64,000 bases of DNA from JAGVSR01 sp963778225 (GTDB lineage Bacteria; Pseudomonadota; Alphaproteobacteria; Rhizobiales; Hyphomicrobiaceae): assembly GCA_963778225.1 (NCBI GenBank), contig CAVZTR010000005.1, positions 62,001 to 126,000 of the forward strand, written 5' to 3'. Within the stretch, counting starts at the first letter, position 1. Every line of letters begins with the position of its first letter. Position numbers and translations under genes: made by a program. This document shows positions 43,356 to 52,894 of this stretch, in pieces. The notes under the pieces are model-generated. The model was not told where the DNA came from. It did no database searches and was given only the letters and a program-made list of their open reading frames with translations.

Positions 43356-44280
43356 TTGCAAGAGCGCCACGTCCGCATCGGAACGCGCGGTTCCGCCCTC
43401 GCGCTCGCCCAGGCCCATGAAGTCCGCGCCCGCCTCATGGCTGCCCACGGCCTGCCCGAGACCGCATTCGAGATCGTCGTCATCAAGACGACCGGCGATA
43501 TGATCCTCGACCGCCCGCTTGCCGAAGTCGGCGGCAAAGGTCTTTTCACCAAGGAAATCGAAGAAGCCCTCTTCGAGAAGCGCATCGACTTGGCCGTCCA
43601 CTCCATGAAGGACATGCAGACGGCACTCCCAGACGGCCTGACAATTGGCGCCACGCTGCCGCGAGAAGACGTGCGCGACGCCTTCATCAGCCTGAAACAC
43701 AAGAGCTTCGATAGTCTTCCCGAGGGCGCTGTCGTCGGCACCTCGTCACTCCGCCGGCAGGCGCAGATCAAGCGCATTCGCCCCGATCTTCAGATCGTCG
43801 GATTCCGCGGCAACGTGCAGACCCGCCTGACCAAGCTGCGCGATGAAGTCGCCGAGGCGACCTTCCTCGCATGCGCCGGCCTGCGCCGTCTCGGCCTTGC
43901 CGATCACATCACCGCTGCCGTGCCGATCGAGAGTATGCTGCCCGCAGTGGCGCAAGGCGCCATCGGCATCGAGATCCGCATCGACGACGAGGACACCGCC
44001 GCCCTCATCGCACCCATGAACGACGAGACATACCGCCTTGTGCGTCACCGCCGAGCGCGCCTTCCTCGCCACGCTCGAAGGCTCCTGCCGCACACCCATC
44101 GCCGGCTTGGCGCGGCTCGAGGGCGGCACGCTCACATTCAAAGGCGAAACGCTCTCACCCGACGGTCGCCTGCAAGTCGTCAGCACGAAGACAGGTCCCG
44201 CCAGCGCCGCAGCTGATCTGGGCGTCACCGTCGCCGACGATATTCTGAGCCGCGGCGGCCGGGAGGTCCTGCAGGGCTAG
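43356..44280 (+). pseudogene. hemC: Porphobilinogen deaminase, frameshifted as read
   Basis: Joins four porphobilinogens into hydroxymethylbilane for heme. The TTG start at 43356 is preceded by GGAG; VRIGTRGSALALAQA and SMKDMQTALPDGLTI are in frame 1. The C-terminal domain, with the dipyrromethane-cofactor cysteine (LEGSCRTPIAG), is in the next frame from about 44038 to 44280. One extra base near 44038-44042 (after NDETYRL, before CVTAERAFLATLEG) explains it. As the enzyme is needed for heme, an error in the sequence is the likely cause. hemD follows 4 bases later. Confidence 0.92.
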
Positions 44281-44284
44281 CGCG

Positions 44285-45022
44285 ATGCATATCCTCGTCA
44301 CGAGACCGGAGACGGAAGCGCCGAGGACCACGCGCAAGCTCGAAGCGATGGGCCACCGCGTCACGATCGCGCCGCTTCTCGACATCGTGACGCAAACCCC
44401 GCCCTTGGATGTGTCGGGCGTGCAGGCGCTGGTCATCACGAGCCGCAATGCGGTCCACGCTCTGGCAGCCCACCCGCAGAAAGATGAACTCACCGCGCTG
44501 CCCGTCCTCGCCGTCGGCAAAAGCACCGCCGCCGCCGCCCGCGATGCGGGCTTCCGGGTCACGCTCGAGGGCAATGCTGGCGGCGCGGACCTGGCCACCC
44601 TGATCGCAAACGGTCTCGACCCCAACGCCGGCATCCTGCTCCACATCAGCGGCGAAGCCATCGCCTTCGATCTCGAACAGGCCCTGACGCCCGCAGGCTT
44701 CACGGTCCGCCGCGCTGTCGTCTACCGCAGCCGTCCCGCCACAGCGCTGCCTGCAGCCGTCGCTGCATCCTTGCGCGCCGGCGATCTCGACGCAGTGCTG
44801 TTGATGTCCCCCCGCACCGCCACCGCGTGGTGCGCCCTCGTCGATGCGGCCGGCCTCGGCGAAAAAGCACAAAGCCTCGTGCATCTCTGCCTGTCCTCCG
44901 GCGTTGCCGATGCTGTCGGTTCCCTCAACCCGTCACGCATCGAAATTGCCGTTAAGCCCAACGAGGAAGAAATGCTTGCCCTCGCCGCCCGCTTATCGTC
45001 AAGTTCGGCCGATAGTCGCTAA
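44285..45022 (+). CDS. hemD: Uroporphyrinogen-III synthase
   Basis: A 245-residue enzyme that closes and inverts ring D of hydroxymethylbilane. Sequence is weakly conserved in this family; ILVTRPETEAPRTTRKLEAMG at the start, ALVITSRNAVHALA, and VLLMSPRTATAW fit the two-lobed HemD fold. Position directly after hemC confirms the assignment. Confidence 0.92.
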   Translation: MHILVTRPETEAPRTTRKLEAMGHRVTIAPLLDIVTQTPPLDVSGVQALVITSRNAVHALAAHPQKDELTALPVLAVGKSTAAAARDAGFRVTLEGNAGGADLATLIANGLDPNAGILLHISGEAIAFDLEQALTPAGFTVRRAVVYRSRPATALPAAVAASLRAGDLDAVLLMSPRTATAWCALVDAAGLGEKAQSLVHLCLSSGVADAVGSLNPSRIEIAVKPNEEEMLALAARLSSSSADSR

Positions 45023-45122
45023 CACCGGACAATCCAAGTATTTTCCGGCTTTGCGGCACGTGAGCCGTAACCTGCTGAAGCACCCGTCCGCGCTCCTGCC
45101 GCCCGCCCTGAGGCTGAACCTT

Positions 45123-46739
45123 ATGACCGACAAACCGAACGACAAACCGACTGACAAAAAAGATCAGCCCGCGACAGACCCCAAGCGTCCGCACGCCACA
45201 CTCGATCTGAAGGCAACCGAACTCAAGCCGGATGCCGGCAAGGAAGCTGCGAAAAACACCGGCACGGCGAATGCCGCACCGAGCCCTGCCGCCTCTGCCT
45301 CGAAACCCGCTGATCCGAAAAAACCTGAACCGCAAAAGCCAGCCACCACCGCCGCCCCCGCCGCGCGCTCCCCATCCGCCTTCACCCGGCTCGTCACCCA
45401 TTTAGCCGCCGGCGTCGCAGGCGGCGCGATCGTCCTCTTCGGCGGCGACCGCATTGCATCCTTGACCGGCACCGCCACGCCCTCCGCCCGCGTCGAACAG
45501 GTCGCGACCGACCTCGACAAGCGCATCGCGGTACTTGAAGCCGCTCCGAAGTCCGACGCCTACGATCTCCTGCAGTCGGCCGAAACCCGCCTCGCGAAAG
45601 TCGACCAACTGGCCACCGACCTTGAAGCTTTGCGCGGCGACCAATCAAAACTGGCTGAGAAAGCCGAGAGCCTCGCCACATCCGTCGGAGGCGCGCAAGG
45701 GCTTGCAGCTGTCGACGCACGGATCGCGGCTCTCGAAGACCAGCTGAAGACATTGTCTGCCGCCGCCTCGTCCGACACGGGCGGCAACCGCATCTCGGAT
45801 ATCGCCGCAGTCACGTCCCGCATCGCCGAATCCGAAGCGCGCGTCTCAGCCGAAGCCACTTCAATCCGCGACGGCCTCGCCCGCGAGATCGACCAGCGCC
45901 TCGCCGCCCGCGAAGACAGTGCAAAAACAGATCTCGCGCGTCTCACTCAATCCGTCGAAAAGTTGAAGGCCGATCAAGCGCGACTGGATAAGTCGGTGCA
46001 GGCCGCCCAGGAAGAGACCGGCCGCGTCGCCAGCAGCATCGGCGAGTTGCGCTCCACCATCGAGCAGCAAGACAAGACCTTTGCCAAGAAAGCTGAGGTT
46101 GCCGCCGCCGTCACGCCCGTCACCGGCCTCATCTCGAAGATCGAAGGCAGCCTCGATGGCGTCCTCAAGAAGGAACAGGAACGCCAATCCAATACCGAGC
46201 GCATCGTCACGGCCCTTGAACTCGGCAACCTCAAGCGCGCCATCGAAAGCGGCCAGGCCTTCGCAAAGGAACTCGACGCGGTCAACGCCTCGTCCGGCGG
46301 ACGCCTCGACCTCAAGCCGCTCGAGCAATTCAAAACCACCGGCGTGCCATCCATGACAGACCTGAAGGAGCGCGCGCGCCCTGCCCTTCTCGCCGCACTC
46401 GACGCCGGATCCGTCGATCCCGGAGCCTCCGTCTGGGATCGCCTGCTGACCAGCGCAAAGTCCGTTGTTCGCGTCCGTAAGATCGACGCCGCCGAAGACG
46501 ACACCGGCCTCGAAGCCACCATCGCCCGCATCGAAAAAGCATTGAACGAAAACCGCCTTCCGGACGTCCTCGCCGAAATCAAAAACTTGCCGCCGGAGTC
46601 CGCCACCAAAATCGCGCAATGGCAAAAAGAAGTCGCGGCCCGCAACAGCGTCGATGACGCCATCGCCACCGTGGAAAATGAATTGAAAGCTGCGCTCACG
46701 GCGCCGGCTGCGGCATCGCCCGCAGCCCCCAAAGAGTAG
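45123..46739 (+). CDS. Mitofilin/HemX-like membrane-anchored coiled-coil protein
   Basis: A 538-residue protein: Lys/Pro/Ala-rich disordered cytoplasmic N-terminus (1-85), one transmembrane helix (about 92-112, HLAAGVAGGAIVLFGGDRIA), long coiled coil (about 125-350, e.g. LDKRIAVLEAAPK) and a helical C-terminal domain. This is the alphaproteobacterial relative of mitochondrial Mic60/mitofilin found between hemD and hemY. It is thought to shape inner-membrane folds or envelope contacts. ATG 45123 was chosen; the frame is open further into hemD. Confidence 0.88.
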   Translation: MTDKPNDKPTDKKDQPATDPKRPHATLDLKATELKPDAGKEAAKNTGTANAAPSPAASASKPADPKKPEPQKPATTAAPAARSPSAFTRLVTHLAAGVAGGAIVLFGGDRIASLTGTATPSARVEQVATDLDKRIAVLEAAPKSDAYDLLQSAETRLAKVDQLATDLEALRGDQSKLAEKAESLATSVGGAQGLAAVDARIAALEDQLKTLSAAASSDTGGNRISDIAAVTSRIAESEARVSAEATSIRDGLAREIDQRLAAREDSAKTDLARLTQSVEKLKADQARLDKSVQAAQEETGRVASSIGELRSTIEQQDKTFAKKAEVAAAVTPVTGLISKIEGSLDGVLKKEQERQSNTERIVTALELGNLKRAIESGQAFAKELDAVNASSGGRLDLKPLEQFKTTGVPSMTDLKERARPALLAALDAGSVDPGASVWDRLLTSAKSVVRVRKIDAAEDDTGLEATIARIEKALNENRLPDVLAEIKNLPPESATKIAQWQKEVAARNSVDDAIATVENELKAALTAPAAASPAAPKE

Positions 46740-46751
46740 GAGCGCGTGGGT

Positions 46752-48299
46752 ATGGTGCGTCTGGTTTTGTTTCTCGTCGTGGTCCTTCTGCTTGCCTCCG
46801 GTCTCGCTTGGCTCGCAGACCGCCCCGGCAATCTGCTCGTCACCTGGGAAGGCTATGAGATCGAGACGAGCGTGTTCCGCGCCATCGTCATTCTCACGCT
46901 CCTCGTCGGCGCAGCGATCGCTCTGTGGTCGCTCCTGCGCCAGATCTGGTCGAGCCCGGCCATGATCAGCCGCCAACTGACCCGCCGCCGCCAGCAGCGC
47001 GGTCTTGATGCGCTTTCGAGCGGCATGATCGCCATCGGCGCCGGCGACCGCGCGTCCGCCAGCCGCGCCGCGATCCAGGCCCGCAAGGCGATCCCGAACG
47101 AACCGCTGACACATCTGCTGCGGGCGCAGGCCGCCCAGTTGACCGGCGACCGCGCCACAGCCCGGCGGATTTTCGAAGCCATGCTCGCCTCGCCCGATAC
47201 CGAACAACTCGGCCTACGCGGCCTGTACCTCGAAGCCCGTCGCGAAGGCGAAGCCGAACCCGCCATGCAATTCGCTGAACGCGCGGCTCGGCTGAACCCA
47301 CGTCTTGGCTGGCCCCTGGAAGCCCAATTTGAAATGCAGCTTAAAGCTGGCGACTGGGCCGGCGCCGCCGAGACGACGGCACTCGCCAAGCGCCACGGAC
47401 ATCTGGAACGTCACGTTGCCGATCGCCGCCGCGCATTGATGCTCGCGGCCCAGGCACAAAAGATCGAAGACGCAGATCCCGACAAGGCCCTCGCGTTCGC
47501 CACCGAAGCCCACACGCTCGCCCCCGATCTCATCCCCGCCGCCGCCGTGGCGGGACGTGTCCTTGCAGCACGCGGCCAAACGGCCAAAGCTGCAAAGATC
47601 ATACAGCGCACCTGGTCCAAGTCTCCGCATCCTGATCTGGCGTCCGCATACGCCTACGCCCGTATTGGCGACAGCCCGCGCGATCGCCTCGACCGCATCA
47701 AGCAATTGGCGCTCCTCAAGCCGCACGATGTCGAAAGCGGTGTTGCGTGGGCGACGGCTGCTATCGAGGCGCGCGAATTCGGTGTCGCCCGCCACGCATT
47801 GCAACCCTTCCTGAAAAACAAACTCACCCGCCGCGTCGCCCGTCTCATGGCGCGCATCGAACTTGCCGACAAGAATGATGCAGGCCGCGCTCGTGAGTGG
47901 ATCACCCGCGCCGCCACTGCCGAACGCGATCCCGTGTGGACAGCCGATGGCAGCGTACTCGACGCATGGTCGCCCGTGTCGCCGGCAGGAACACTTGACG
48001 CCGTCGAGTGGCGCCCGCCCATGATGGGGCCCGACGGTGACGCTGAAACGCTTGCCGCCGAGATCGCTGATCTCTTGGCCGTGGATCTCGACGACGCCAA
48101 GTTGATCGAAGCCACCACGACTAGCAGCACGAATGGCAGCGGACCGATGCCCTCACCGCCTCGCGCCGACGCCCGACAACAATCCGGACGATGCTATCGA
48201 AGACGTCACGACAGAGGTCAGGACCTCCACCCCCACTCCGCCATCATGACGAGATTGCGGCGCCGAGCAGTCGGATTTCTGAACAAATCGTCAGCCTAA
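46752..48299 (+). CDS. hemY: HemY-type tetratricopeptide membrane protein, C-terminus shifted
   Basis: A protoheme IX biogenesis-type protein (not protoporphyrinogen oxidase): two N-terminal helices (VRLVLFLVVVLLLASGLAWL and AIVILTLLVGAAIALWSLL) followed by TPR-like helices. The frame as read ends at 48299 with an atypical Arg-rich tail. In the next frame the sequence reads RLAPTPDNNPDDAIEDVTTE and stops at 48249, which looks like the usual acidic HemY end; one extra base near 48120-48153 would explain this. GTG 46746 is an in-frame alternative to ATG 46752. It follows the mitofilin-like gene by 12 bases. Confidence 0.85.
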   Translation: MVRLVLFLVVVLLLASGLAWLADRPGNLLVTWEGYEIETSVFRAIVILTLLVGAAIALWSLLRQIWSSPAMISRQLTRRRQQRGLDALSSGMIAIGAGDRASASRAAIQARKAIPNEPLTHLLRAQAAQLTGDRATARRIFEAMLASPDTEQLGLRGLYLEARREGEAEPAMQFAERAARLNPRLGWPLEAQFEMQLKAGDWAGAAETTALAKRHGHLERHVADRRRALMLAAQAQKIEDADPDKALAFATEAHTLAPDLIPAAAVAGRVLAARGQTAKAAKIIQRTWSKSPHPDLASAYAYARIGDSPRDRLDRIKQLALLKPHDVESGVAWATAAIEAREFGVARHALQPFLKNKLTRRVARLMARIELADKNDAGRAREWITRAATAERDPVWTADGSVLDAWSPVSPAGTLDAVEWRPPMMGPDGDAETLAAEIADLLAVDLDDAKLIEATTTSSTNGSGPMPSPPRADARQQSGRCYRRRHDRGQDLHPHSAIMTRLRRRAVGFLNKSSA

Positions 48300-48370
48300 A
48301 AACCGTCGAATTAGCAGGCAAATCTCTGTGCGTTCACAACGGACCACGTCGCGCATTGTGCGTGCCGCAC

Positions 48371-48748
48371 ATGTCCGCAACCGAACAGCATGGGCCAATG
48401 TACAAATCTCTTAGCGGCACGGACGCAGCCCCTCTCCATCCCGGCGAAATTCTTCGGGTCGATATGCTCCCCTATTTGTCGATGACACCCGGGGAACTCG
48501 CAGCCCACCTCGGATTACCGCGAGCGGTTCTCGATCGCTTGCTTGCAGAACGCATTGCCATCACGCCCGAAATTGCACAACGCTTGGGCCGCGCACTCGG
48601 CCAAGGTGCCCACTACTGGCTGGCGCTCCAAATGCAATACGATCTGTGGCAGGTCACCCAAACCGAACTTGAAGACGTGCGTCCCATCTCTTGGGAACGC
48701 CGCCCGCGCAACCGCGCCCGCCCTAATGCCACAAGCGTCAGTTACTGA
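48371..48748 (+). CDS. HigA-like XRE family protein without toxin partner
   Basis: A 125-residue protein whose central part (LHPGEILRVDMLPYLSMTPG, ELAAHLGLPRAVLDRLLA, ITPEIAQRLGRALGQG, YWLALQMQYDLW) matches HigA-type antitoxins. No HigB toxin ORF is adjacent on either side. It may be a solo regulator of the VapI/HigA type. The start is uncertain (ATG 48371 or 48398; no clear ribosome site). It has a basic C-terminal tail. Confidence 0.8.
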   Translation: MSATEQHGPMYKSLSGTDAAPLHPGEILRVDMLPYLSMTPGELAAHLGLPRAVLDRLLAERIAITPEIAQRLGRALGQGAHYWLALQMQYDLWQVTQTELEDVRPISWERRPRNRARPNATSVSY

Positions 48749-48794
48749 TGATCGCGTAGAGGGTTGTATCCCACAGCCCTCATCGGCACACTAG

Positions 48795-49715
48795 ATGCCG
48801 ATGATGGAAGGTCTTGAATCTCTCGCGACACGCTGGATCAGCCGCTGGGCCGAACCCCGCGCCGAAGCGGTCGAAGCGACGCGCGGTCTCACCCCCGCCG
48901 TGGTCATAACAGGCGGCTCAAGCGGCATCGGGTTAGCACTTGCTCATGAATTTGCACGCCATTCGCAAGCCGTCGTACTGATTGCACGCACGCCCAGTCG
49001 CCTCGAAACCGCTGCCATAGAAATTCTGCAGCGGCAGCCAAACGTGCGAGTCGAGCAACTGAGTCTCGATATCAGCCGCCCCGAAGCAATCGAGGCCTTG
49101 AGTTCCTGGCTTGCCGAAAAGCGCCTCTACTGCGATGTGCTCGTCAACAACGCCGCCATCGGTCATTCCGGCCCGTTCTCGGCTGCGCCGACGACGAGGC
49201 TCGAAACGCTCATCGCAACAAACGTGGCCGCAGTGGCGCGCCTCACACGCGCCGTGCTCCCGGACATGATTGCGCGCGGACGCGGTGGGATCCTCACAAT
49301 ATCATCACTCGGCGCACTGATTCCGGGCCCCCACCAAGCGGCCTACTATGCCAGCAAAGCCTTTGCGCTCTCTCTCACCGAAGCCATCGCATCTGAGGCA
49401 GCAGGCCGCGGCGTCCGCATCGCCGTTGTTCTACCTGGCCCTGTGGAGACGCGATTCCATGCGCGAATGGACGCCGAAGGCTCGCTCTATCGTCATATTC
49501 TCGCAGCAGCGACGCCCGAGCGTGTCGCTGCTCTGTCCGTCCGCAGCTACCGGCTTGGCCGGCGTGTGATCGCACCGGGTTTAGTACCAACACTAGCGGT
49601 GCCCTTTCTGCGCATTCTGCCCCATGCCATTTCAGTTCCCATCGTGAACTGGCTCCTGGATACCGGACGGCCCGCTTTGCGTTCCGACGAAGATAAATCT
49701 TCGCCGCTACTCTAA
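48795..49715 (+). CDS. Short-chain dehydrogenase/reductase
   Basis: A 306-residue classical SDR. The NAD(P) motif is VVITGGSSGIGLALAHEFA, followed by VNNAAIG, catalytic Ser in ILTISSLGA and the YxxxK pair in AAYYASK. A 30-residue N-terminal extension precedes the Rossmann fold and a hydrophobic C-terminal segment (LRILPHAISVPIVNWLL) may touch the membrane. Substrate unknown. Single gene. Confidence 0.88.
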   Translation: MPMMEGLESLATRWISRWAEPRAEAVEATRGLTPAVVITGGSSGIGLALAHEFARHSQAVVLIARTPSRLETAAIEILQRQPNVRVEQLSLDISRPEAIEALSSWLAEKRLYCDVLVNNAAIGHSGPFSAAPTTRLETLIATNVAAVARLTRAVLPDMIARGRGGILTISSLGALIPGPHQAAYYASKAFALSLTEAIASEAAGRGVRIAVVLPGPVETRFHARMDAEGSLYRHILAAATPERVAALSVRSYRLGRRVIAPGLVPTLAVPFLRILPHAISVPIVNWLLDTGRPALRSDEDKSSPLL

Positions 49716-49802
49716 TTTTCGCATCTCGTTTGCAGCTTTGAAACGATTTGCGGTTCATATGGTCGAAGCAACCGGTTTTTGTACCGCGTATCCGGATGCC
49801 CC

Positions 49803-49847
49803 AGCGGCGGTGGGCGATGGTCTTAACGACTAACGGCCACCGCCGCT
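49803..49847 (+). other. Strong intergenic hairpin between the SDR gene and manC
   Basis: AGCGGCGGTGG pairs perfectly with CCACCGCCGCT over a 23-base loop that itself contains GTC...GAC. A weak T-containing stretch follows (TCGCATTTT). It may be a terminator for the SDR gene or part of a structured leader of manC. Confidence 0.5.
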
Positions 49848-49960
49848 TCGCATTTTCACTGTTTAGTGGGATAAGGGCCAAACCGGACGGGTAGCGCCTT
49901 CGACGGCGAACCGTGCGCAGACAGAGTTTTCGGCCTCGCGGCGGTTAACGAGGTATTTGC

Positions 49961-51407
49961 ATGCTCCCTATCATTCCCGTCATCCTCTCGGGTGGATCCG
50001 GAACGCGCCTCTGGCCCTTGTCGCGTTCGATGTTTCCAAAACAGTTCATTAACTTCTTCAACGGTGGCGGCCCGACGTTGCTCGGCGCCACATTGCGCCG
50101 CCTCACACCCGATGCTGGGTTCGCGCCACCCATCATCCTCTGCAATAACGATCATCGCTTCCTGGTGAAGGAAGAACTCGATCGCGCCGGACAGACCGCG
50201 AAAGCCATTATCCTGGAGCCCGTCGCGCGCAACACCGCGGCAGCCATTACAGTCGCAGCACTTGCTGCTGTCCGCGAACAGCCCAACGCTGTTCTCGTCG
50301 TGATGCCGTCCGATCACGCGGTCAAGAACGAAGCCCGTTTCGTCGAAGCCGTTCGCAAGGCCGCCGAAGTTGCAGCCACGGGAAAACTGGTTCTGTTCGG
50401 TATCACACCTGACAGCCCCCACACCGGCTACGGCTACATCAAGCGGGGCGATGGCATAGGTGCCGGTGAGGTCCAGGCCTTCACCGTCGACAAGTTTTGC
50501 GAGAAGCCGGACGCAAAGACCGCCGCGACTTACCTCGCCGAAGGCAACTACTTCTGGAACAGCGGCATCTTCGTTCTCAACGCCCACACGTTCCTCGACG
50601 AGATCGCAGCCCTCAATCCCGCAAGTTCTCAAGGCCTCGCGTGCATCACTTGCACTGGCCGCCGATGATCTGGGCTTTCTGCGCCTCGACCGCGACTCAT
50701 TTTCCGCCAGCCCGAACATCTCCGTCGATTACGCTGTCATGGAGAAAACCAAGGCCGCCGCGATGCTCCCGATCGATGTCGGCTGGAACGACGTCGGCTC
50801 CTGGTCGTCACTCTGGGAGATCGCCCCGAAAGACGCTCATGGCAACCACGCGCAAGGCGACAGCGTGCTCGAAGACACGTCTGGCTGTTATGTGCATTCA
50901 GAACGCGGGCTCGTTGCCACCATTGGCGTCGAGGATCTCATCATCGTCGACACGCCCGACGCACTTCTGGTCGCTGATAAAGCTCGCGCGCAAGACGTCG
51001 GCAAGATCGTCGCCACCCTGAAGCGCACCAATCGCAAGGAACAGGAACAGCACCTTCGCAATTACCGTCCGTGGGGCTACTTCGAGACGCTCAACATCGG
51101 GCCTCGCTTCCAGGTCAAGCTCCTGCACGTCAAGCCCGGCGGCAAGCTGTCCCTGCAAATGCACCACCACCGGTCAGAGCACTGGATCGTCGTGCAAGGC
51201 ACGGCCAAAGTCGTGATCGGTGAAACCGAACAGCTCGTGCGCGAAAACGAGAGCGTCTACATCATCGCCACGCAGTGGCACCGCCTCGAAAACCCCGGCA
51301 AGGTTCCTCTCGAACTCATCGAGGTCCAGATCGGCACCTACCTCGGCGAAGACGACATCATCCGCACCGACGACGTCTATCGCCGCGCCCCGGAAGAAAC
51401 GAAATAA
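49961..51407 (+). pseudogene. manC: Mannose-1-P guanylyltransferase / mannose-6-P isomerase, frameshifted as read
   Basis: A bifunctional enzyme making GDP-mannose for exopolysaccharide or LPS. The N-terminal guanylyltransferase has PVILSGGSGTRLWPLSR and MPSDHAV, and reaches ...FLDEIAALNP in one frame. The remainder (ADDLGFLRLDRDSF, VGWNDVGSWSSLWEI) and the C-terminal cupin isomerase (PGGKLSLQMHHHRSEHWIVV) are in the next frame, ending at 51407. One extra base near 50617-50621 explains the break. GAGG precedes ATG 49961. Full length would be about 481 residues, normal for the family. Confidence 0.9.
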
Positions 51408-51410
51408 GCA

Positions 51411-51440
51411 AAAATCGCCGGCTCATCAGCCGGCGATTTA
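51411..51440. terminator. Shared terminator between manC and creA
   Basis: AAATCGCCGGCT and AGCCGGCGATTT around CATC. On the minus strand it is followed by a T run, on the plus strand by TTTAT, so it can serve both convergent genes. Confidence 0.85.
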
Positions 51441-51444
51441 TGTC

Positions 51445-51963
51445 TTAGCCCGAAATGTAATCGCTGCACTTCTGCGGTGGTGTCGTCTCGCCCCACGGTG
51501 CGATCGGCACGCTGGAGGTCGAGTTCTCCGGGCTGCCTTCGATGATCTTGTCCGTGTAGACGAGATAGACGAGCACATTGCGCTTGTAATCGCATCCGCG
51601 CACGATCTGCATCCGCTTGAACAAGATCGAGCGGCGCTGGCTGAACGCCTCCTCGCCCTGTTCCAGCTTACGCTTGAACTTGATCGGCCCAACCTGGCGG
51701 CAAGACAGCGAAACATTCGACAGTTCTTCCGCCAGCCCGGCCCATCCCGCCCAACCGCCCTTCTCCGGCGCCGTGAAGTAGCACGTCACGCCCTCTACCT
51801 CCGGATCATCGACCGCAAACGTGGCGAGCTTCGCGTCCGGCGCCAAGAGCTTCCACACCGTCGTCTTCTTGAAGATCAGATCCGGCCCGTCGGCCTTGGC
51901 TGGAACGGCCGCCAGAACCAGAAGCGCCGACACGGCGGCACCCACAAGCGAACGAACTGACAT
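51445..51963 (-). CDS. creA: CreA family exported protein
   Basis: A 172-residue protein with a signal peptide (ALLVLAAVPAKA) and the CreA domain: DLIFKKTTVWKLLAPDAK, VEGVTCYFTAPEKGGW, SNVSLSCRQVGP and LVYLVYTDKIIEGSPENSTS. The family is widespread in proteobacteria and periplasmic; its function is not established. It lies downstream of infC and is separated from it by a terminator. Confidence 0.92.
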   Translation of the reverse strand: MSVRSLVGAAVSALLVLAAVPAKADGPDLIFKKTTVWKLLAPDAKLATFAVDDPEVEGVTCYFTAPEKGGWAGWAGLAEELSNVSLSCRQVGPIKFKRKLEQGEEAFSQRRSILFKRMQIVRGCDYKRNVLVYLVYTDKIIEGSPENSTSSVPIAPWGETTPPQKCSDYISG

Positions 51964-52143
51964 CGTGCGAATTCCTTTTTCCGATCCTCGGCCTGAGACA
52001 CGAAAGCGCCCCGGACATTCCGGAGCGCCATGCGCGGGTCGATATTGAAAAACACATGGTGACCCGGCCGGGTTCCGTCAACGCCCGCTGCGACAGAACC
52101 CTCGCACGTCCGACCTCCGCCTGCCGCAAGCAAACCGGCCAAA

Positions 52144-52180
52144 CAAAAAGGACGCCGCACCTGAGAGCGAGCGTCCTTTC
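52144..52180 (-). terminator. Terminator for infC
   Basis: Minus strand: AAAGGACG / CGTCCTTT stem with a 17-base loop, followed by TTTTTG, about 30 bases after the infC stop. Confidence 0.75.
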
Positions 52181-52209
52181 GTTCACATCGGCTACGATGG
52201 GCGAGCGGC

Positions 52210-52749
52210 CTACTTCGGCGCCAGCACCATCACCATCTGGCGACCCTCAAACCGAGGCTCACTCTCGACCTTCGCGACCGTTTCGGTCTCGGTCTTGACC
52301 CGGTTCAAAACTTCCATTCCTAAGTGCTGATGCGCCATTTCACGCCCGCGGAACCGCAGCGTGATTTTGACTTTATCGCCCTCTTCGAAGAAGCGTCGGA
52401 TCGCCCGCATCTTCACGTCGTAGTCGTGATCATCGATGCCCGGCCGCATCTTGATCTCTTTGATTTCGACGATCTTCTGGTTCTTGCGCGCTTCAGCCTG
52501 CTTCTTCTGTTCCTGGTACTTGAACTTGCCGTAGTCCAGGATTTTGCAGACCGGCGGCTCCGCGTCGGGTGAAATCTCGACGAGGTCGAGACCCGCGTCG
52601 GTTGCCCGTTGCATGGCATCGAGTTTGCTGACGACTCCGACGTTCTGTCCAGTCTCGTCGATCAGTCGTACTTCGCGGGCCCGGATCTGGTCGTTGATCT
52701 TGGGCCCGGATTGCTCGCGCGTAGGCGCGGCTCGCATTGGTTTGCGGAT
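52210..52749 (-). CDS. infC: Translation initiation factor IF-3, probable ATC start
   Basis: A 179-residue factor that binds 30S subunits and checks start codons. EVRLIDETGQNVGVV opens the N-domain, and VKITLRFRGREMAHQHLG the C-domain. AGAGGAG lies exactly 8 bases before an ATC codon at 52749, giving xRKPMRAAPTREQSGPKIND; the first ATG (52737) is 20 bases from the same site, too far for it. infC genes often use rare start codons as part of self-regulation. rpmI and rplT, usually downstream, are absent; a terminator and creA follow. Confidence 0.93.
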   Translation of the reverse strand: MRKPMRAAPTREQSGPKINDQIRAREVRLIDETGQNVGVVSKLDAMQRATDAGLDLVEISPDAEPPVCKILDYGKFKYQEQKKQAEARKNQKIVEIKEIKMRPGIDDHDYDVKMRAIRRFFEEGDKVKITLRFRGREMAHQHLGMEVLNRVKTETETVAKVESEPRFEGRQMVMVLAPK

Positions 52750-52894
52750 GGGTCGAACTCCTCTTGCTGTTTCAATGCCCGTTTTGGCGGTTTCGTCTTG
52801 CCGGCTGGTTTCATACCCCCGTTCCGGCAATCAACGGAGAGAATCGAGAAGAAAAGGTTTCAAGTCAAGCCTTCACGGGACCCTACAACCCGAC

